A DNA stretch of 64,000 nt from Aplectana chamaeleonis (Eukaryota > Nematoda > Chromadorea > Rhabditida > Cosmocercidae). Made by a program: the position numbers and the translations under genes. Numbering within the stretch: the stretch's first letter is position 1; the number at the start of each line of letters is the position of its first letter. Below the pieces are notes generated by a model that was not told the origin of the DNA, searched no databases, and was given only the letters and a program-made list of their open reading frames with translations. Of this stretch, positions 1 to 15,000 are shown piece after piece. The stretch covers positions 1 to 64,000 of the forward strand of contig JAPDOI010001053.1 of the NCBI GenBank assembly GCA_029168955.1, written 5' to 3'.

Positions 1-3000
1 GTGTCCTGGCACTGGCGCTTGGATAGAATTCCATGGTGTGTCCCGGCACTGGCGCTTGGATAGAATTCCATGGTGTGTCCCGGCACTAGCGGCATGGATG
101 AATTCCATGGTGTGTCCCGGCACTAGCGCTTGGATAGAATTCCATGGTGTGTCCCGGCACTAGCGCTTGGATAGAATTCCATGGTGTGTCCCGGCACTGG
201 CGCTTGGATAGAATTCCATGGTGTGTCCCGGCACTAGCGCTTGAGTAGAATTCCATGGTGTGTCCCGGCACTAGCGCTTGGATAGAATTCCATGGTGTGT
301 CCCGGCACTGGCGCTTGAGTAGAAATTCCATGGTGTGTCCCGGCACTAGCGCTTGAGTAGAATTCCATGGTGTGTCCCGGCACTGGCGCTTGGATAGGAA
401 TTCCATGGTGTGTCCCGGCACTGGCGCTTGAGTAGAATTCCATGGTGTGTCCCGGCACTGGCGCTTGGATAGAATTCCATGGTGTGTCCCGGCACTGGCG
501 CTTGGATAGAGATTCCATGGTGTGTCCGGCACTAGCGCTTGGATAAATTCCATGGTGTGTCCCGGCACTAGCGCTTGGATAGAATTCCATGGTGTGTCCC
601 GGCACTAGCGCTTGGATAGAGATTCCATGGTGTGTCCCGGCACTGGCGCTTGGATGAGATTCCATGGTGTGTCCCGGCACTGGCGCTTGGATAGAATTCC
701 ATGGTGTGTCCCGGCACTGGCGCATTGAGTGGGAATTCCATGGTGTGTCCGGCACTAGCGCTTGGATAGAATTCCATGGTGTGTCCCGGCACTGGCGCTT
801 GGATAGAGATTCCATGGTGTGTCCCGGCACTAGCGCTTGGATAGAATTCCATGGTGTGTCCCGGCACTAGCGCTTGAGTAAATTCCATGGTGTGTCCCGG
901 CACTGGCGCTTGGATAGAATTCCATGGTGTGTCCCGGCACTAGCGCTTGGATAGAATTCCATGGTGTGTCCGGCACTGGCGCTTGAGTGGGAATTCCATG
1001 GTGTGTCCCGGCACTGGCGCTTGGATAGAATTCCATGGTGTGTCCCGGCACTAGCGCTTGGATGGGAATTCCATGGTGTGTCCCGGCACTGGCGCGGATA
1101 GAATTCCATGGTGTGTCCCGGCACTAGCGCTTGGATAGAATTCCATGGTGTGTCCCGGCACTGGCGCTTGGATAGAATTCCATGGTGTGTCCCGGCACTG
1201 GCGCTTGGATAGAATTCCATGGTGTGTCCGGCACTGGCGCTTGGATAGAATTCCATGGTGTGTCCCGGCACTGGCGCTTGAGTAGAATTCCATGGTGTGT
1301 CCCGGCACTGGCGCATGGATAGAAATTCCATGGTGTGTCCCGGCACTAGCGCTTGGATAGAATTCCATGGTGTGTCCCGGCACTGGCGCTTGGATAGAAT
1401 TCCATGGTGTGTCCCGGCACTGGCGCTTGGATAGAGAATTCCATGGTGTGTCCCGGCACTAGCGCATTGAGTAGAATTCCATGGTGTGTCCCGGCACTAG
1501 CGCTTGGATAGAATTCCATGGTGTGTCCCGGCACTGGCGCTTGGATAGAATTCCATGGTGTGTCCGGCACTAGCGCTTGAGTAGAATTCCATGGTGTGTC
1601 CCGGCACTGGCGCTTGGATGGGAATTCCATGGTGTGTCCGGCACTGGCGCTTGAGTAGAATTCCATGGTGTGTCCCGGCACTGGCGCTTGAGTAGAATTC
1701 CATGGTGTGTCCCGGCACTGGCGCTTGAGATAGAATTCCATGGTGTGTCCCGGCACTAGCGCTTGGATAGAATTCCATGGTGTGTCCCGGCACTGGCGCT
1801 TGGATAGAATTCCATGGTGTGTCCCGGCACTGGCGCTTGGATAGAATTCCATGGTGTGTCCCGGCACTGGCGCTTGGATAGAATTCCATGGTGTGTCCCG
1901 GCACTGGCGCTTGAGTAGAGATTCCATGGTGTGTCCCGGCACTGGCGCTTGAGTAGAATTCCATGGTGTGTCCCGGCACTAGCGCTTGGATAGAGATTCC
2001 ATGGTGTGTCCCGGCACTGGCGCTTGGATAGAATTCCATGGTGTGTCCGGCACTAGCGCTTGGATAGAATTCCATGGTGTGTCCCGGCACTGGCGCTTGG
2101 ATAGAGATTCCATGGTGTGTCCCGGCACTGGCGCTTGGATAGAATTCCATGGTGTGTCCCGGCACTGGCCTTGAGTAGAATTCCATGGTGTGTCCCGGCA
2201 CTGGCGCTTGGATAGAATTCCATGGTGTGTCCCGGCACTGGCGCTTGGATAGAATTCCATGGTGTGTCCGGCACTGGCGCTTGAGTAGAATTCCATGGTG
2301 TGTCCCGGCACTGGCGCTTGGATAGAATTCCATGGTGTGTCCCGGCACTGGCGCTTGGATGGGAATTCCATGGTGTGTCCCGGCACTGGCGCTTGGATAA
2401 ATTCCATGGTGTGTCCCGGCACTAGCGCTTGGATAGAATTCCATGGTGTGTCCGGCACTGGCCTTGAGTAGAATTCCATGGTGTGTCCCGGCACTGGCGC
2501 TTGGATAGAATTCCATGGTGTGTCCCGGCACTAGCGCTTGGATAGAGATTCCATGGTGTGTCCCGGCACTGGCGCTTGAGTAGAATTCCATGGTGTGTCC
2601 CGGCACTAGCGCTTGGATAGAATTCCATGGTGTGTCCCGGCACTGGCGCTTGAGTAGAATTCCATGGTGTGTCCCGGCACTGGCCTTGGATAGAATTCCA
2701 TGGTGTGTCCGGCACTAGCGCTTGGATGGGAATTCCATGGTGTGTCCGGCACTGGCGCTTGGATAAATTCCATGGTGTGTCCCGGCACTGGCGCTTGGAT
2801 GGGAATTCCATGGTGTGTCCCGGCACTGGCGCTTGGATAGAATTCCATGGTGTGTCCCGGCACTGGCGCTTGGATAGAATTCCATGGTGTGTCCCGGCAC
2901 TGGCGCTTGAGTAGAATTCCATGGTGTGTCCCGGCACTGGCGCTTGGATAGAGATTCCATGGTGTGTCCCGGCACTAGCGCTTGGATGGGATTCCATGGT

Positions 3001-6000
3001 GTGTCCCGGCACTGGCGCTTGGATAGAATTCCATGGTGTGTCCGGCACTGGCGCTTGGATAGAATTCCATGGTGTGTCCCGGCACTAGCGCTTGGATAGA
3101 GATTCCATGGTGTGTCCCGGCACTGGCGCTTGGATAGAATTCCATGGTGTGTCCCGGCACTGGCGCTTGGATAGAATTCCATGGTGTGTCCCGGCACTGG
3201 CGCTTGGATAGAATTCCATGGTGTGTCCGGCACTGGCGCTTGGATAGAGATTCCATGGTGTGTCCCGGCACTAGCGCTTGGATAGAATTCCATGGTGTGT
3301 CCCGGCACTGGCGCTTGGATAGAATTCCATGGTGTGTCCCGGCACTGGCGCTTGAGTAGAATTCCATGGTGTGTCCCGGCACTGGCGCTTGAGTAGAATT
3401 CCATGGTGTGTCCCGGCACTGGCGCTTGGATGAATTCCATGGTGTGTCCCGGCACTAGCGCTTGAGTAGAATTCCATGGTGTGTCCCGGCACTGGCGCTT
3501 GGATAGAATTCCATGGTGTGTCCCGGCACTGGCGCTTGGATGGGAATTCCATGGTGTGTCCCGGCACTAGCGCTTGGATAGAATTCCATGGTGTGTCCCG
3601 GCACTGGCGCTTGAGTAGAATTCCATGGTGTGTCCCGGCACTGGCGCTTGGATAGAGATTCCATGGTGTGTCCCGGCACTGGCGCTTGGATAGAATTCCA
3701 TGGTGTGTCCCGGCACTAGCGCTTGAGTAGAATTCCATGGTGTGTCCCGGCACTAGCGCTTGGATAGAATTCCATGGTGTGTCCCGGCACTGGCGCTTGG
3801 ATAGAATTCCATGGTGTGTCCGGCACTGGCGCTTGGATAGAATTCCATGGTGTGTCCCGGCACTGGCGCATTGATAGAATTCCATGGTGTGTCCCGGCAC
3901 TGGCGCTTGGATAGAATTCCATGGTGTGTCCCGGCACTGGCGCTTGGATAGAATTCCATGGTGTGTCCCGGCACTGGCGCTTGGATAGAATTCCATGGTG
4001 TGTCCCGGCACTGGCGCTTGAGTAGAATTCCATGGTGTGTCCCGGCACTGGCGCTTGGATAGAATTCCATGGTGTGTCCCGGCACTGGCGCTTGGATAGA
4101 ATTCCATGGTGTGTCCCGGCACTGGCGCTTGGATAGAATTCCATGGTGTGTCCCGGCACTGGCGCTTGAGTAGAATTCCATGGTGTGTCCGGCACTGGCG
4201 CTTGGATAGAATTCCATGGTGTGTCCCGGCACTGGCGCTTGGATAGAATTCCATGGTGTGTCCCGGCACTGGCGCTTGGATGGGAATTCCATGGTGTGTC
4301 CCGGCACTGGCGCTTGGATAGAGAATTCCATGGTGTGTCCCGGCACTGGCGCTTGGATAGAATTCCATGGTGTGTCCCGGCACTGGCGCTTGGATAGAAT
4401 TCCATGGTGTGTCCCGGCACTAGCGCTTGGATAGAATTCCATGGTGTGTCCCGGCACTGGCGCTTGGATAGAATTCCATGGTGTGTCCCGGCACTAGCGC
4501 TTGGATAGAATTCCATGGTGTGTCCCGGCACTGGCGCTTGGATAGAATTCCATGGTGTGTCCCGGCACTGGCGCTTGGATAGAATTCCATGGTGTGTCCC
4601 GGCACTGGCGCTTGAGTAGAATTCCATGGTGTGTCCCGGCACTAGCGCTTGGATAGAATTCCATGGTGTGTCCGGCACTGGCGCTTGGATAGAATTCCAT
4701 GGTGTGTCCCGGCACTGGCGCTTGGATAGAATTCCATGGTGTGTCCCGGCACTGGCGCTTGATAGAATTCCATGGTGTGTCGGCACTGGCGCTTGGATAG
4801 AATTCCATGGTGTGTCCCGGCACTGGCGCTTGGATAGAATTCCATGGTGTGTCCCGGCACTAGCGCTTGGATAGAATTCCATGGTGTGTCCCGGCACTGG
4901 CGCTTGAGTAGAATTCCATGGTGTGTCCCGGCACTGGCGCTTGGATAGAGATTCCATGGTGTGTCCCGGCACTGGCGCTTGGATAGAATTCCATGGTGTG
5001 TCCCGGCACTGGCGCTTGGATAGAATTCCATGGTGTGTCCCGGCACTGGCGCTTGGATGGGAATTCCATGGTGTGTCCCGGCACTAGCGCTTGAGTAGAA
5101 TTCCATGGTGTGTCCCGGCACTAGCGCTTGGATAGAATTCCATGGTGTGTCCCGGCACTGGCGCTTGGATAGAATTCCATGGTGTGTCCCGGCACTGGCG
5201 CTTGGATAGAGATTCCATGGTGTGTCCCGGCACTAGCGCTTGGATAGAATTCCATGGTGTGTCCCGGCACTAGCGCTTGGATAGAATTCCATGGTGTGTC
5301 CCGGCACTGGCGCTTGGATAGAATTCCATGGTGTGTCCGGCACTGGCGCTTGAGTAGAATTCCATGGTGTGTCCCGGCACTGGCGCTTGAGTAGAATTCC
5401 ATGGTGTGTCCGGCACTGGCGCTTGGATAGAATTCCATGGTGTGTCCGGCACTGGCGCTTGGATAGAATTCCATGGTGTGTCCCGGCACTGGCGCTTGGA
5501 TAGAATTCCATGGTGTGTCCCGGCACTGGCGCTTGGATAGAATTCCATGGTGTGTCCCGGCACTAGCGCTTGGATAGAATTCCATGGTGTGTCCCGGCAC
5601 TGGCGCTTGGATAGAATTCCATGGTGTGTCCCGGCACTGGCGCTTGGATAGAGATTCCATGGTGTGTCCCGGCACTGGCGCTTGGATAGAATTCCATGGT
5701 GTGTCCCGGCACTGGCGCTTGGATAGAATTCCATGGTGTGTCCCGGCACTGGCGCTTGGATAGAATTCCATGGTGTGTCCCGGCACTGGCGCTTGGATAG
5801 AATTCCATGGTGTGTCCCGGCACTGGCGCTTGGATAGAATTCCATGGTGTGTCCCGGCACTGGCGCTTGGATAGAATTCCATGGTGTGTCCCGGCACTGG
5901 CGCTTGAGTAGAATTCCATGGTGTGTCCCGGCACTAGCGCTTGGATAGAATTCCATGGTGTGTCCCGGCACTGGCGCTTGAGTAGAATTCCATGGTGTGT

Positions 6001-9000
6001 CCCGGCACTGGCGCTTGGATAGAATTCCATGGTGTGTCCCGGCACTGGCGCTTGGATAGAATTCCATGGTGTGTCCCGGCACTGGCGCTTGGATAGAGAT
6101 TCCATGGTGTGTCCCGGCACTGGCGCTTGGATAGAATTCCATGGTGTGTCCCGGCACTGGCGCTTGGATAGAATTCCATGGTGTGTCCCGGCACTAGCGC
6201 TTGGATAGAATTCCATGGTGTGTCCCGGCACTGGCGCTTGGATAGAATTCCATGGTGTGTCCCGGCACTGGCGCTTGGATAGAATTCCATGGTGTGTCCC
6301 GGCACTGGCGCTTGGATGGGAATTCCATGGTGTGTCCCGGCACTGGCGCATGGATGGGAATTCCATGGTGTGTCCGGCACTGGCGCTTGAGTAGAATTCC
6401 ATGGTGTGTCCGGCACTGGCGCTTGGATAGAATTCCATGGTGTGTCCCGGCACTAGCGCTTGGATAGAATTCCATGGTGTGTCCCGGCACTGGCGCTTGG
6501 ATAGAATTCCATGGTGTGTCCGGCACTGGCGCTTGAGTAGAATTCCATGGTGTGTCCCGGCACTAGCGCTTGGATAGAATTCCATGGTGTGTCCCGGCAC
6601 TGGCGCTTGGATAGAATTCCATGGTGTGTCCCGGCACTGGCGCTTGGATAGAATTCCATGGTGTGTCCCGGCACTAGCGCTTGGATAGAATTCCATGGTG
6701 TGTCCCGGCACTGGCGCTTGGATAGAATTCCATGGTGTGTCCCGGCACTAGCGCTTGGATAGAATTCCATGGTGTGTCCCGGCACTAGCGCTTGAGTAGA
6801 ATTCCATGGTGTGTCCCGGCACTGGCGCTTGGATAGAATTCCATGGTGTGTCCCGGCACTGGCGCTTGGATAGAATTCCATGGTGTGTCCCGGCACTAGC
6901 GCTTGGATAGAATTCCATGGTGTGTCCGGCACTGGCGCTTGAGTAGAATTCCATGGTGTGTCCCGGCACTGGCGCTTGGATAGAATTCCATGGTGTGTCC
7001 CGGCACTGGCGCTTGAGTAGAATTCCATGGTGTGTCCCGGCACTAGCGCTTGGATAGAATTCCATGGTGTGTCCCGGCACTAGCGCTTGGATAGAATTCC
7101 ATGGTGTGTCCCGGCACTGGCGCTTGGATAGAATTCCATGGTGTGTCCCGGCACTGGCGCTTGGATAGAATTCCATGGTGTGTCCCGGCACTGGCGCTTG
7201 AGTAGAGATTCCATGGTGTGTCCCGGCACTGGCGCTTGGATAGAATTCCATGGTGTGTCCCGGCACTGGCGCTTGGATAGAATTCCATGGTGTGTCCCGG
7301 CACTGGCGCTTGGATAGAGATTCCATGGTGTGTCCCGGCACTGGCGCTTGGATAGAATTCCATGGTGTGTCCCGGCACTGGCGCTTGGATAGAATTCCAT
7401 GGTGTGTCCCGGCACTAGCGCTTGAGTAGAATTCCATGGTGTGTCCCGGCACTGGCGCTTGAGTAGAATTCCATGGTGTGTCCCGGCACTGGCGCTTGGA
7501 TAGAATTCCATGGTGTGTCCCGGCACTAGCGCTTGGATAGAATTCCATGGTGTGTCCCGGCACTGGCGCTTGGATAGAATTCCATGGTGTGTCCCGGCAC
7601 TGGCGCTTGGATAGAATTCCATGGTGTGTCCCGGCACTGGCGCTTGGATAGAATTCCATGGTGTGTCCCGGCACTGGCGCTTGAGTAGAATTCCATGGTG
7701 TGTCCCGGCACTAGCGCTTGGATAGAATTCCATGGTGTGTCCGGCACTGGCGCTTGGATAGAATTCCATGGTGTGTCCCGGCACTGGCGCTTGAGTAGAA
7801 TTCCATGGTGTGTCCCGGCACTGGCGCTTGAGTAGAATTCCATGGTGTGTCCCGGCACTGGCGCTTGGATAGAGATTCCATGGTGTGTCCCGGCACTGGC
7901 GCTTGGATAGAATTCCATGGTGTGTCCCGGCACTAGCGCTTGAGTAGAATTCCATGGTGTGTCCCGGCACTGGCGCTTGGATAGAATTCCATGGTGTGTC
8001 CCGGCACTGGCGCTTGGATAGAATTCCATGGTGTGTCCCGGCACTGGCGCTTGGATAGAATTCCATGGTGTGTCCCGGCACTGGCGCTTGGATGGGAATT
8101 CCATGGTGTGTCCCGGCACTGGCGCTTGGATAGAATTCCATGGTGTGTCCCGGCACTGGCGCTTGGATAGAATTCCATGGTGTGTCCCGGCACTGGCGCT
8201 TGGATAGAATTCCATGGTGTGTCCCGGCACTGGCGCTTGAGTAGAATTCCATGGTGTGTCCCGGCACTGGCGCTTGAGTAGAGATTCCATGGTGTGTCCC
8301 GGCACTGGCGCTTGGATAGAATTCCATGGTGTGTCCCGGCACTGGCGCTTGGATAGAATTCCATGGTGTGTCCCGGCACTAGCGCTTGGATAGAATTCCA
8401 TGGTGTGTCCCGGCACTGGCGCTTGGATAGAATTCCATGGTGTGTCCCGGCACTGGCGCTTGGATAGAATTCCATGGTGTGTCCCGGCACTGGCGCTTGG
8501 ATAGAATTCCATGGTGTGTCCCGGCACTGGCGCTTGAGTAGAATTCCATGGTGTGTCCCGGCACTGGCGCTTGGATAGAATTCCATGGTGTGTCCCGGCA
8601 CTGGCGCTTGGATGGGAATTCCATGGTGTGTCCCGGCACTGGCGCTTGGATAGAATTCCATGGTGTGTCCCGGCACTGGCGCTTGGATAGAATTCCATGG
8701 TGTGTCCCGGCACTGGCGCTTGGATAGAATTCCATGGTGTGTCCCGGCACTAGCGCTTGGATAGAATTCCATGGTGTGTCCCGGCACTGGCGCTTGGATA
8801 GAATTCCATGGTGTGTCCCGGCACTGGCGCTTGGATAGAGATTCCATGGTGTGTCCCGGCACTAGCGCTTGGATAGAATTCCATGGTGTGTCCCGGCACT
8901 GGCGCTTGGATAGAATTCCATGGTGTGTCCCGGCACTGGCGCTTGGATAGAATTCCATGGTGTGTCCCGGCACTGGCGCTTGGATAGAATTCCATGGTGT

Positions 9001-12000
9001 GTCCCGGCACTGGCGCTTGGATAGAATTCCATGGTGTGTCCCGGCACTAGCGCTTGGATAGAATTCCATGGTGTGTTCCGGCACTAGCGCTTGGATAGAA
9101 TTCCATGGTGTGTCCCGGCACTAGCGCTTGGATAGAATTCCATGGTGTGTCCCGGCACTAGCGCTTGGATAGAATTCCATGGTGTGTCCCGGCACTGGCG
9201 CTTGGATAGGATTCCATGGTGTGTCCCGGCACTGGCGCTTGAGTAGAATTCCATGGTGTGTCCCGGCACTGGCGCTTGGATAGAATTCCATGGTGTGTCC
9301 CGGCACTGGCGCTTGAGTAGAATTCCATGGTGTGTCCCGGCACTAGCGCTTGGATAGAATTCCATGGTGTGTCCCGGCACTGGCGCTTGAGTAGAATTCC
9401 ATGGTGTGTCCCGGCACTGGCGCTTGGATAGAGATTCCATGGTGTGTCCCGGCACTGGCGCTTGGATAGAATTCCATGGTGTGTCCCGGCACTAGCGCTT
9501 GGATGGGAATTCCATGGTGTGTCCCGGCACTGGCGCTTGAGTAGAATTCCATGGTGTGTCCCGGCACTGGCGCTTGGATAGAATTCCATGGTGTGTCCCG
9601 GCACTGGCGCTTGGATAGAATTCCATGGTGTGTCCCGGCACTGGCGCTTGAGTAGAATTCCATGGTGTGTCCCGGCACTAGCGCTTGGATAGAATTCCAT
9701 GGTGTGTCCCGGCACTGGCGCTTGGATAGAATTCCATGGTGTGTCCCGGCACTGGCGCTTGAGTAGAATTCCATGGTGTGTCCCGGCACTGGCGCTTGGA
9801 TAGAATTCCATGGTGTGTCCCGGCACTGGCGCTTGAGTAGAATTCCATGGTGTGTCCCGGCACTAGCGCTTGGATAGAATTCCATGGTGTGTCCCGGCAC
9901 TAGCGCTTGGATAGAATTCCATGGTGTGTCCCGGCACTGGCGCTTGGATAGAGATTCCATGGTGTGTCCCGGCACTAGCGCTTGGATAGAATTCCATGGT
10001 GTGTCCCGGCACTAGCGCTTGGATAGAATTCCATGGTGTGTCCGGCACTGGCGCTTGGATAGAATTCCATGGTGTGTCCCGGCACTAGCGCTTGGATAGA
10101 ATTCCATGGTGTGTCCCGGCACTAGCGCTTGGATAGAATTCCATGGTGTGTCCCGGCACTGGCGCTTGGATAGAGATTCCATGGTGTGTCCCGGCACTGG
10201 CGCTTGGATAGAGATTCCATGGTGTGTCCCGGCACTGGCGCTTGGATAGAATTCCATGGTGTGTCCCGGCACTAGCGCTTGGATAGAATTCCATGGTGTG
10301 TCCCGGCACTAGCGCTTGAGTAGAATTCCATGGTGTGTCCCGGCACTGGCGCTTGGATAGAATTCCATGGTGTGTCCCGGCACTGGCGCTTGGATAAATT
10401 CCATGGTGTGTCCCGGCACTAGCGCTTGGATAGAATTCCATGGTGTGTCCCGGCACTAGCGCTTGGATAGAATTCCATGGTGTGTCCGGCACTAGCGCTT
10501 GGATAGAATTCCATGGTGTGTCCCGGCACTGGCGCTTGGATAGAATTCCATGGTGTGTCCCGGCACTGGCGCTTGAGTAGAATTCCATGGTGTGTCCCGG
10601 CACTGGCCTTGGATAGAGATTCCATGGTGTGTCCCGGCACTGGCGCTTGAGTAGAATTCCATGGTGTGTCCCGGCACTGGCGCTTGGATAGAATTCCATG
10701 GTGTGTCCCGGCACTGGCGCTTGAGTAGAGATTCCATGGTGTGTCCCGGCACTGGCGCTTGGATAGAATTCCATGGTGTGTCCCGGCACTAGCGCTTGGA
10801 TAGAATTCCATGGTGTGTCCCGGCACTGGCGCTTGGATAGAATTCCATGGTGTGTCCCGGCACTAGCGCTTGGATAGAATTCCATGGTGTGTCCCGGCAC
10901 TGGCGCTTGGATAGAATTCCATGGTGTGTCCCGGCACTGGCGCTTGGATAGAATTCCATGGTGTGTCCCGGCACTGGCGCTTGGATAGAATTCCATGGTG
11001 TGTCCCGGCACTGGCGCTTGGATAGAATTCCATGGTGTGTCCCGGCACTGGCGCTTGGATAGAATTCCATGGTGTGTCCCGGCACTGGCGCTTGGATAGA
11101 GATTCCATGGTGTGTCCCGGCACTGGCGCTTGGATAGAATTCCATGGTGTGTCCCGGCACTGGCGCTTGGATAGAATTCCATGGTGTGTCCCGGCACTAG
11201 CGCTTGGATAGAATTCCATGGTGTGTCCCGGCACTGGCGCTTGGATAGAATTCCATGGTGTGTCCCGGCACTGGCGCTTGGATAGAATTCCATGGTGTGT
11301 CCCGGCACTAGCGCTTGGATAGAATTCCATGGTGTGTCCCGGCACTGGCGCTTGGATAGAATTCCATGGTGTGTCCCGGCACTGGCGCTTGGATAGAATT
11401 CCATGGTGTGTCCCGGCACTGGCGCTTGAGTAGAATTCCATGGTGTGTCCCGGCACTAGCGCTTGGATGGGAATTCCATGGTGTGTCCCGGCACTAGCGC
11501 TTGGATAGAATTCCATGGTGTGTCCCGGCACTAGCGCTTGGATAGAATTCCATGGTGTGTCCCGGCACTGGCGCTTGAGTAGAATTCCATGGTGTGTCCC
11601 GGCACTAGCGCTTGGATAGAATTCCATGGTGTGTCCCGGCACTGGCGCTTGGATAGAATTCCATGGTGTGTCCCGGCACTGGCGCTTGGATAGAATTCCA
11701 TGGTGTGTCCGGCACTGGCGCTTGGATAGAATTCCATGGTGTGTCCCGGCACTGGCGCTTGGATAGAATTCCATGGTGTGTCCCGGCACTGGCGCTTGGA
11801 TAGAATTCCATGGTGTGTCCCGGCACTGGCGCTTGGATAGAATTCCATGGTGTGTCCCGGCACTGGCGCTTGAGTAGAATTCCATGGTGTGTCCCGGCAC
11901 TGGCGCTTGGATAGAATTCCATGGTGTGTCCCGGCACTAGCGCTTGGATGGAATTCCATGGTGTGTCGGCACTGGCGCTTGGATAGAATTCCATGGTGTG

Positions 12001-15000
12001 TCCCGGCACTAGCGCTTGGATAGAATTCCATGGTGTGTCCCGGCACTAGCGCTTGGATAGAATTCCATGGTGTGTCCCGGCACTGGCGCTTGGATAGAAT
12101 TCCATGGTGTGTCCCGGCACTGGCGCTTGAGTGGGAATTCCATGGTGTGTCCCGGCACTAGCGCTTGGATAGAATTCCATGGTGTGTCCCGGCACTAGCG
12201 CTTGGATAGAATTCCATGGTGTGTCCCGGCACTAGCGCTTGGATAGAATTCCATGGTGTGTCCGGCACTAGCGCTTGGATAGAATTCCATGGTGTGTCCC
12301 GGCACTGGCGCTTGGATAGAATTCCATGGTGTGTCCCGGCACTGGCGCTTGAGTAGAGATTCCATGGTGTGTCCCGGCACTGGCGCTTGGATAGAATTCC
12401 ATGGTGTGTCCCGGCACTAGCGCTTGAGTAGAATTCCATGGTGTGTCCCGGCACTGGCGCTTGGATAGAGATTCCATGGTGTGTCCCGGCACTAGCGCTT
12501 GGATAGAATTCCATGGTGTGTCCGGCACTAGCGCTTGGATAGAATTCCATGGTGTGTCCCGGCACTGGCGCTTGGATAGAATTCCATGGTGTGTCCGGCA
12601 CTGGCGCTTGGATAGAATTCCATGGTGTGTCCCGGCACTAGCGCTTGGATAGAATTCCATGGTGTGTCCCGGCACTGGCGCTTGGATGGGAATTCCATGG
12701 TGTGTCCCGGCACTGGCGCTTGGATAGAATTCCATGGTGTGTCCCGGCACTGGCGCTTGAGTAGAATTCCATGGTGTGTCCCGGCACTGGCGCTTGAGTA
12801 GAATTCCATGGTGTGTCCCGGCACTAGCGCTTGGATAGGAATTCCATGGTGTGTCCCGGCACTGGCGCTTGGATAGAGATTCCATGGTGTGTCCGGCACT
12901 GGCGCTTGGATAGAATTCCATGGTGTGTCCCGGCACTGGCGCTTGAGTGGGAATTCCATGGTGTGTCCCGGCACTGGCGCTTGGATAGAATTCCATGGTG
13001 TGTCCCGGCACTGGCGCTTGGATAGAATTCCATGGTGTGTCCCGGCACTGGCGCTTGGATAGAGATTCCATGGTGTGTCCCGGCACTGGCGCTTGGATAG
13101 AATTCCATGGTGTGTCCCGGCACTGGCGCTTGGATAGAATTCCATGGTGTGTCCCGGCACTGGCGCTTGGATAGAATTCCATGGTGTGTCCCGGCACTGG
13201 CGCTTGGATAGAATTCCATGGTGTGTCCCGGCACTAGCGCTTGGATAGAATTCCATGGTGTGTCCCGGCACTGGCGCTTGGATAGAATTCCATGGTGTGT
13301 CCCGGCACTAGCGCTTGGATAGAATTCCATGGTGTGTCCCGGCACTAGCGCTTGGATAGAATTCCATGGTGTGTCCCGGCACTGGCGCTTGGATAGAATT
13401 CCATGGTGTGTCCCGGCACTGGCGCTTGGATAGAATTCCATGGTGTGTCCCGGCACTGGCGCTTGGATAGAATTCCATGGTGTGTCCCGGCACTGGCGCT
13501 TGGATAGAATTCCATGGTGTGTCCCGGCACTGGCGCTTGGATAGAATTCCATGGTGTGTCCCGGCACTGGCGCTTGGATAGAGATTCCATGGTGTGTCCC
13601 GGCACTAGCGCTTGGATAGAATTCCATGGTGTGTCCCGGCACTAGCGCTTGGATAGAATTCCATGGTGTGTCCCGGCACTGGCGCTTGAGTAGAATTCCA
13701 TGGTGTGTCCCGGCACTAGCGCTTGGATAGAATTCCATGGTGTGTCCGGCACTAGCGCTTGAGTAGAATTCCATGGTGTGTCCCGGCACTGGCGCTTGGA
13801 TGGGAATTCCATGGTGTGTCCGGCACTGGCGCTTGGATAGAATTCCATGGTGTGTCCCGGCACTGGCGCTTGGATAGAATTCCATGGTGTGTCCCGGCAC
13901 TGGCGCTTGGATAGAATTCCATGGTGTGTCCCGGCACTGGCGCTTGGATAGAATTCCATGGTGTGTCCCGGCACTGGCGCTTGGATAGAATTCCATGGTG
14001 TGTCCCGGCACTGGCGCTTGGATAGAATTCCATGGTGTGTCCGGCACTGGCGCTTGAGTAGAATTCCATGGTGTGTCCCGGCACTGGCGCTTGGATAGAG
14101 ATTCCATGGTGTGTCCCGGCACTGGCGCTTGGATAGAGATTCCATGGTGTGTCCCGGCACTGGCGCTTGAGTAGAATTCCATGGTGTGTCCCGGCACTAG
14201 CGCTTGGATAGAATTCCATGGTGTGTCCCGGCACTGGCGCTTGGATAGAATTCCATGGTGTGTCCCGGCACTAGCGCTTGGATAGAATTCCATGGTGTGT
14301 CCCGGCACTAGCGCTTGGATAGAATTCCATGGTGTGTCCCGGCACTGGCGCTTGGATAGAATTCCATGGTGTGTCCCGGCACTGGCGCTTGGATAAATTC
14401 CATGGTGTGTCCGGCACTGGCGCTTGGATAGAATTCCATGGTGTGTCCCGGCACTAGCGCTTGGATAGAATTCCATGGTGTGTCCCGGCACTGGCGCTTG
14501 GATAGAATTCCATGGTGTGTCCCGGCACTAGCGCTTGGATAGAATTCCATGGTGTGTCCCGGCACTGGCGCTTGAGTAGAATTCCATGGTGTGTCCCGGC
14601 ACTGGCGCTTGGATAGAATTCCATGGTGTGTCCCGGCACTGGCGCTTGGATAGAATTCCATGGTGTGTCCCGGCACTGGCGCTTGGATAGAATTCCATGG
14701 TGTGTCCCGGCACTGGCGCTGGATAGAATTCCATGGTGTGTCCCGGCACTGGCGCTTGGATGGGAATTCCATGGTGTGTCCCGGCACTGGCGCTTGAGTA
14801 GAATTCCATGGTGTGTCCCGGCACTAGCGCTTGGATAGAATTCCATGGTGTGTCCCGGCACTGGCGCTTGGATAGAATTCCATGGTGTGTCCCGGCACTG
14901 GCGCTTGGATAGAATTCCATGGTGTGTCCCGGCACTGGCGCTTGGATAGAATTCCATGGTGTGTCCGGCACTGGCGCTTGGATAGAATTCCATGGTGTGT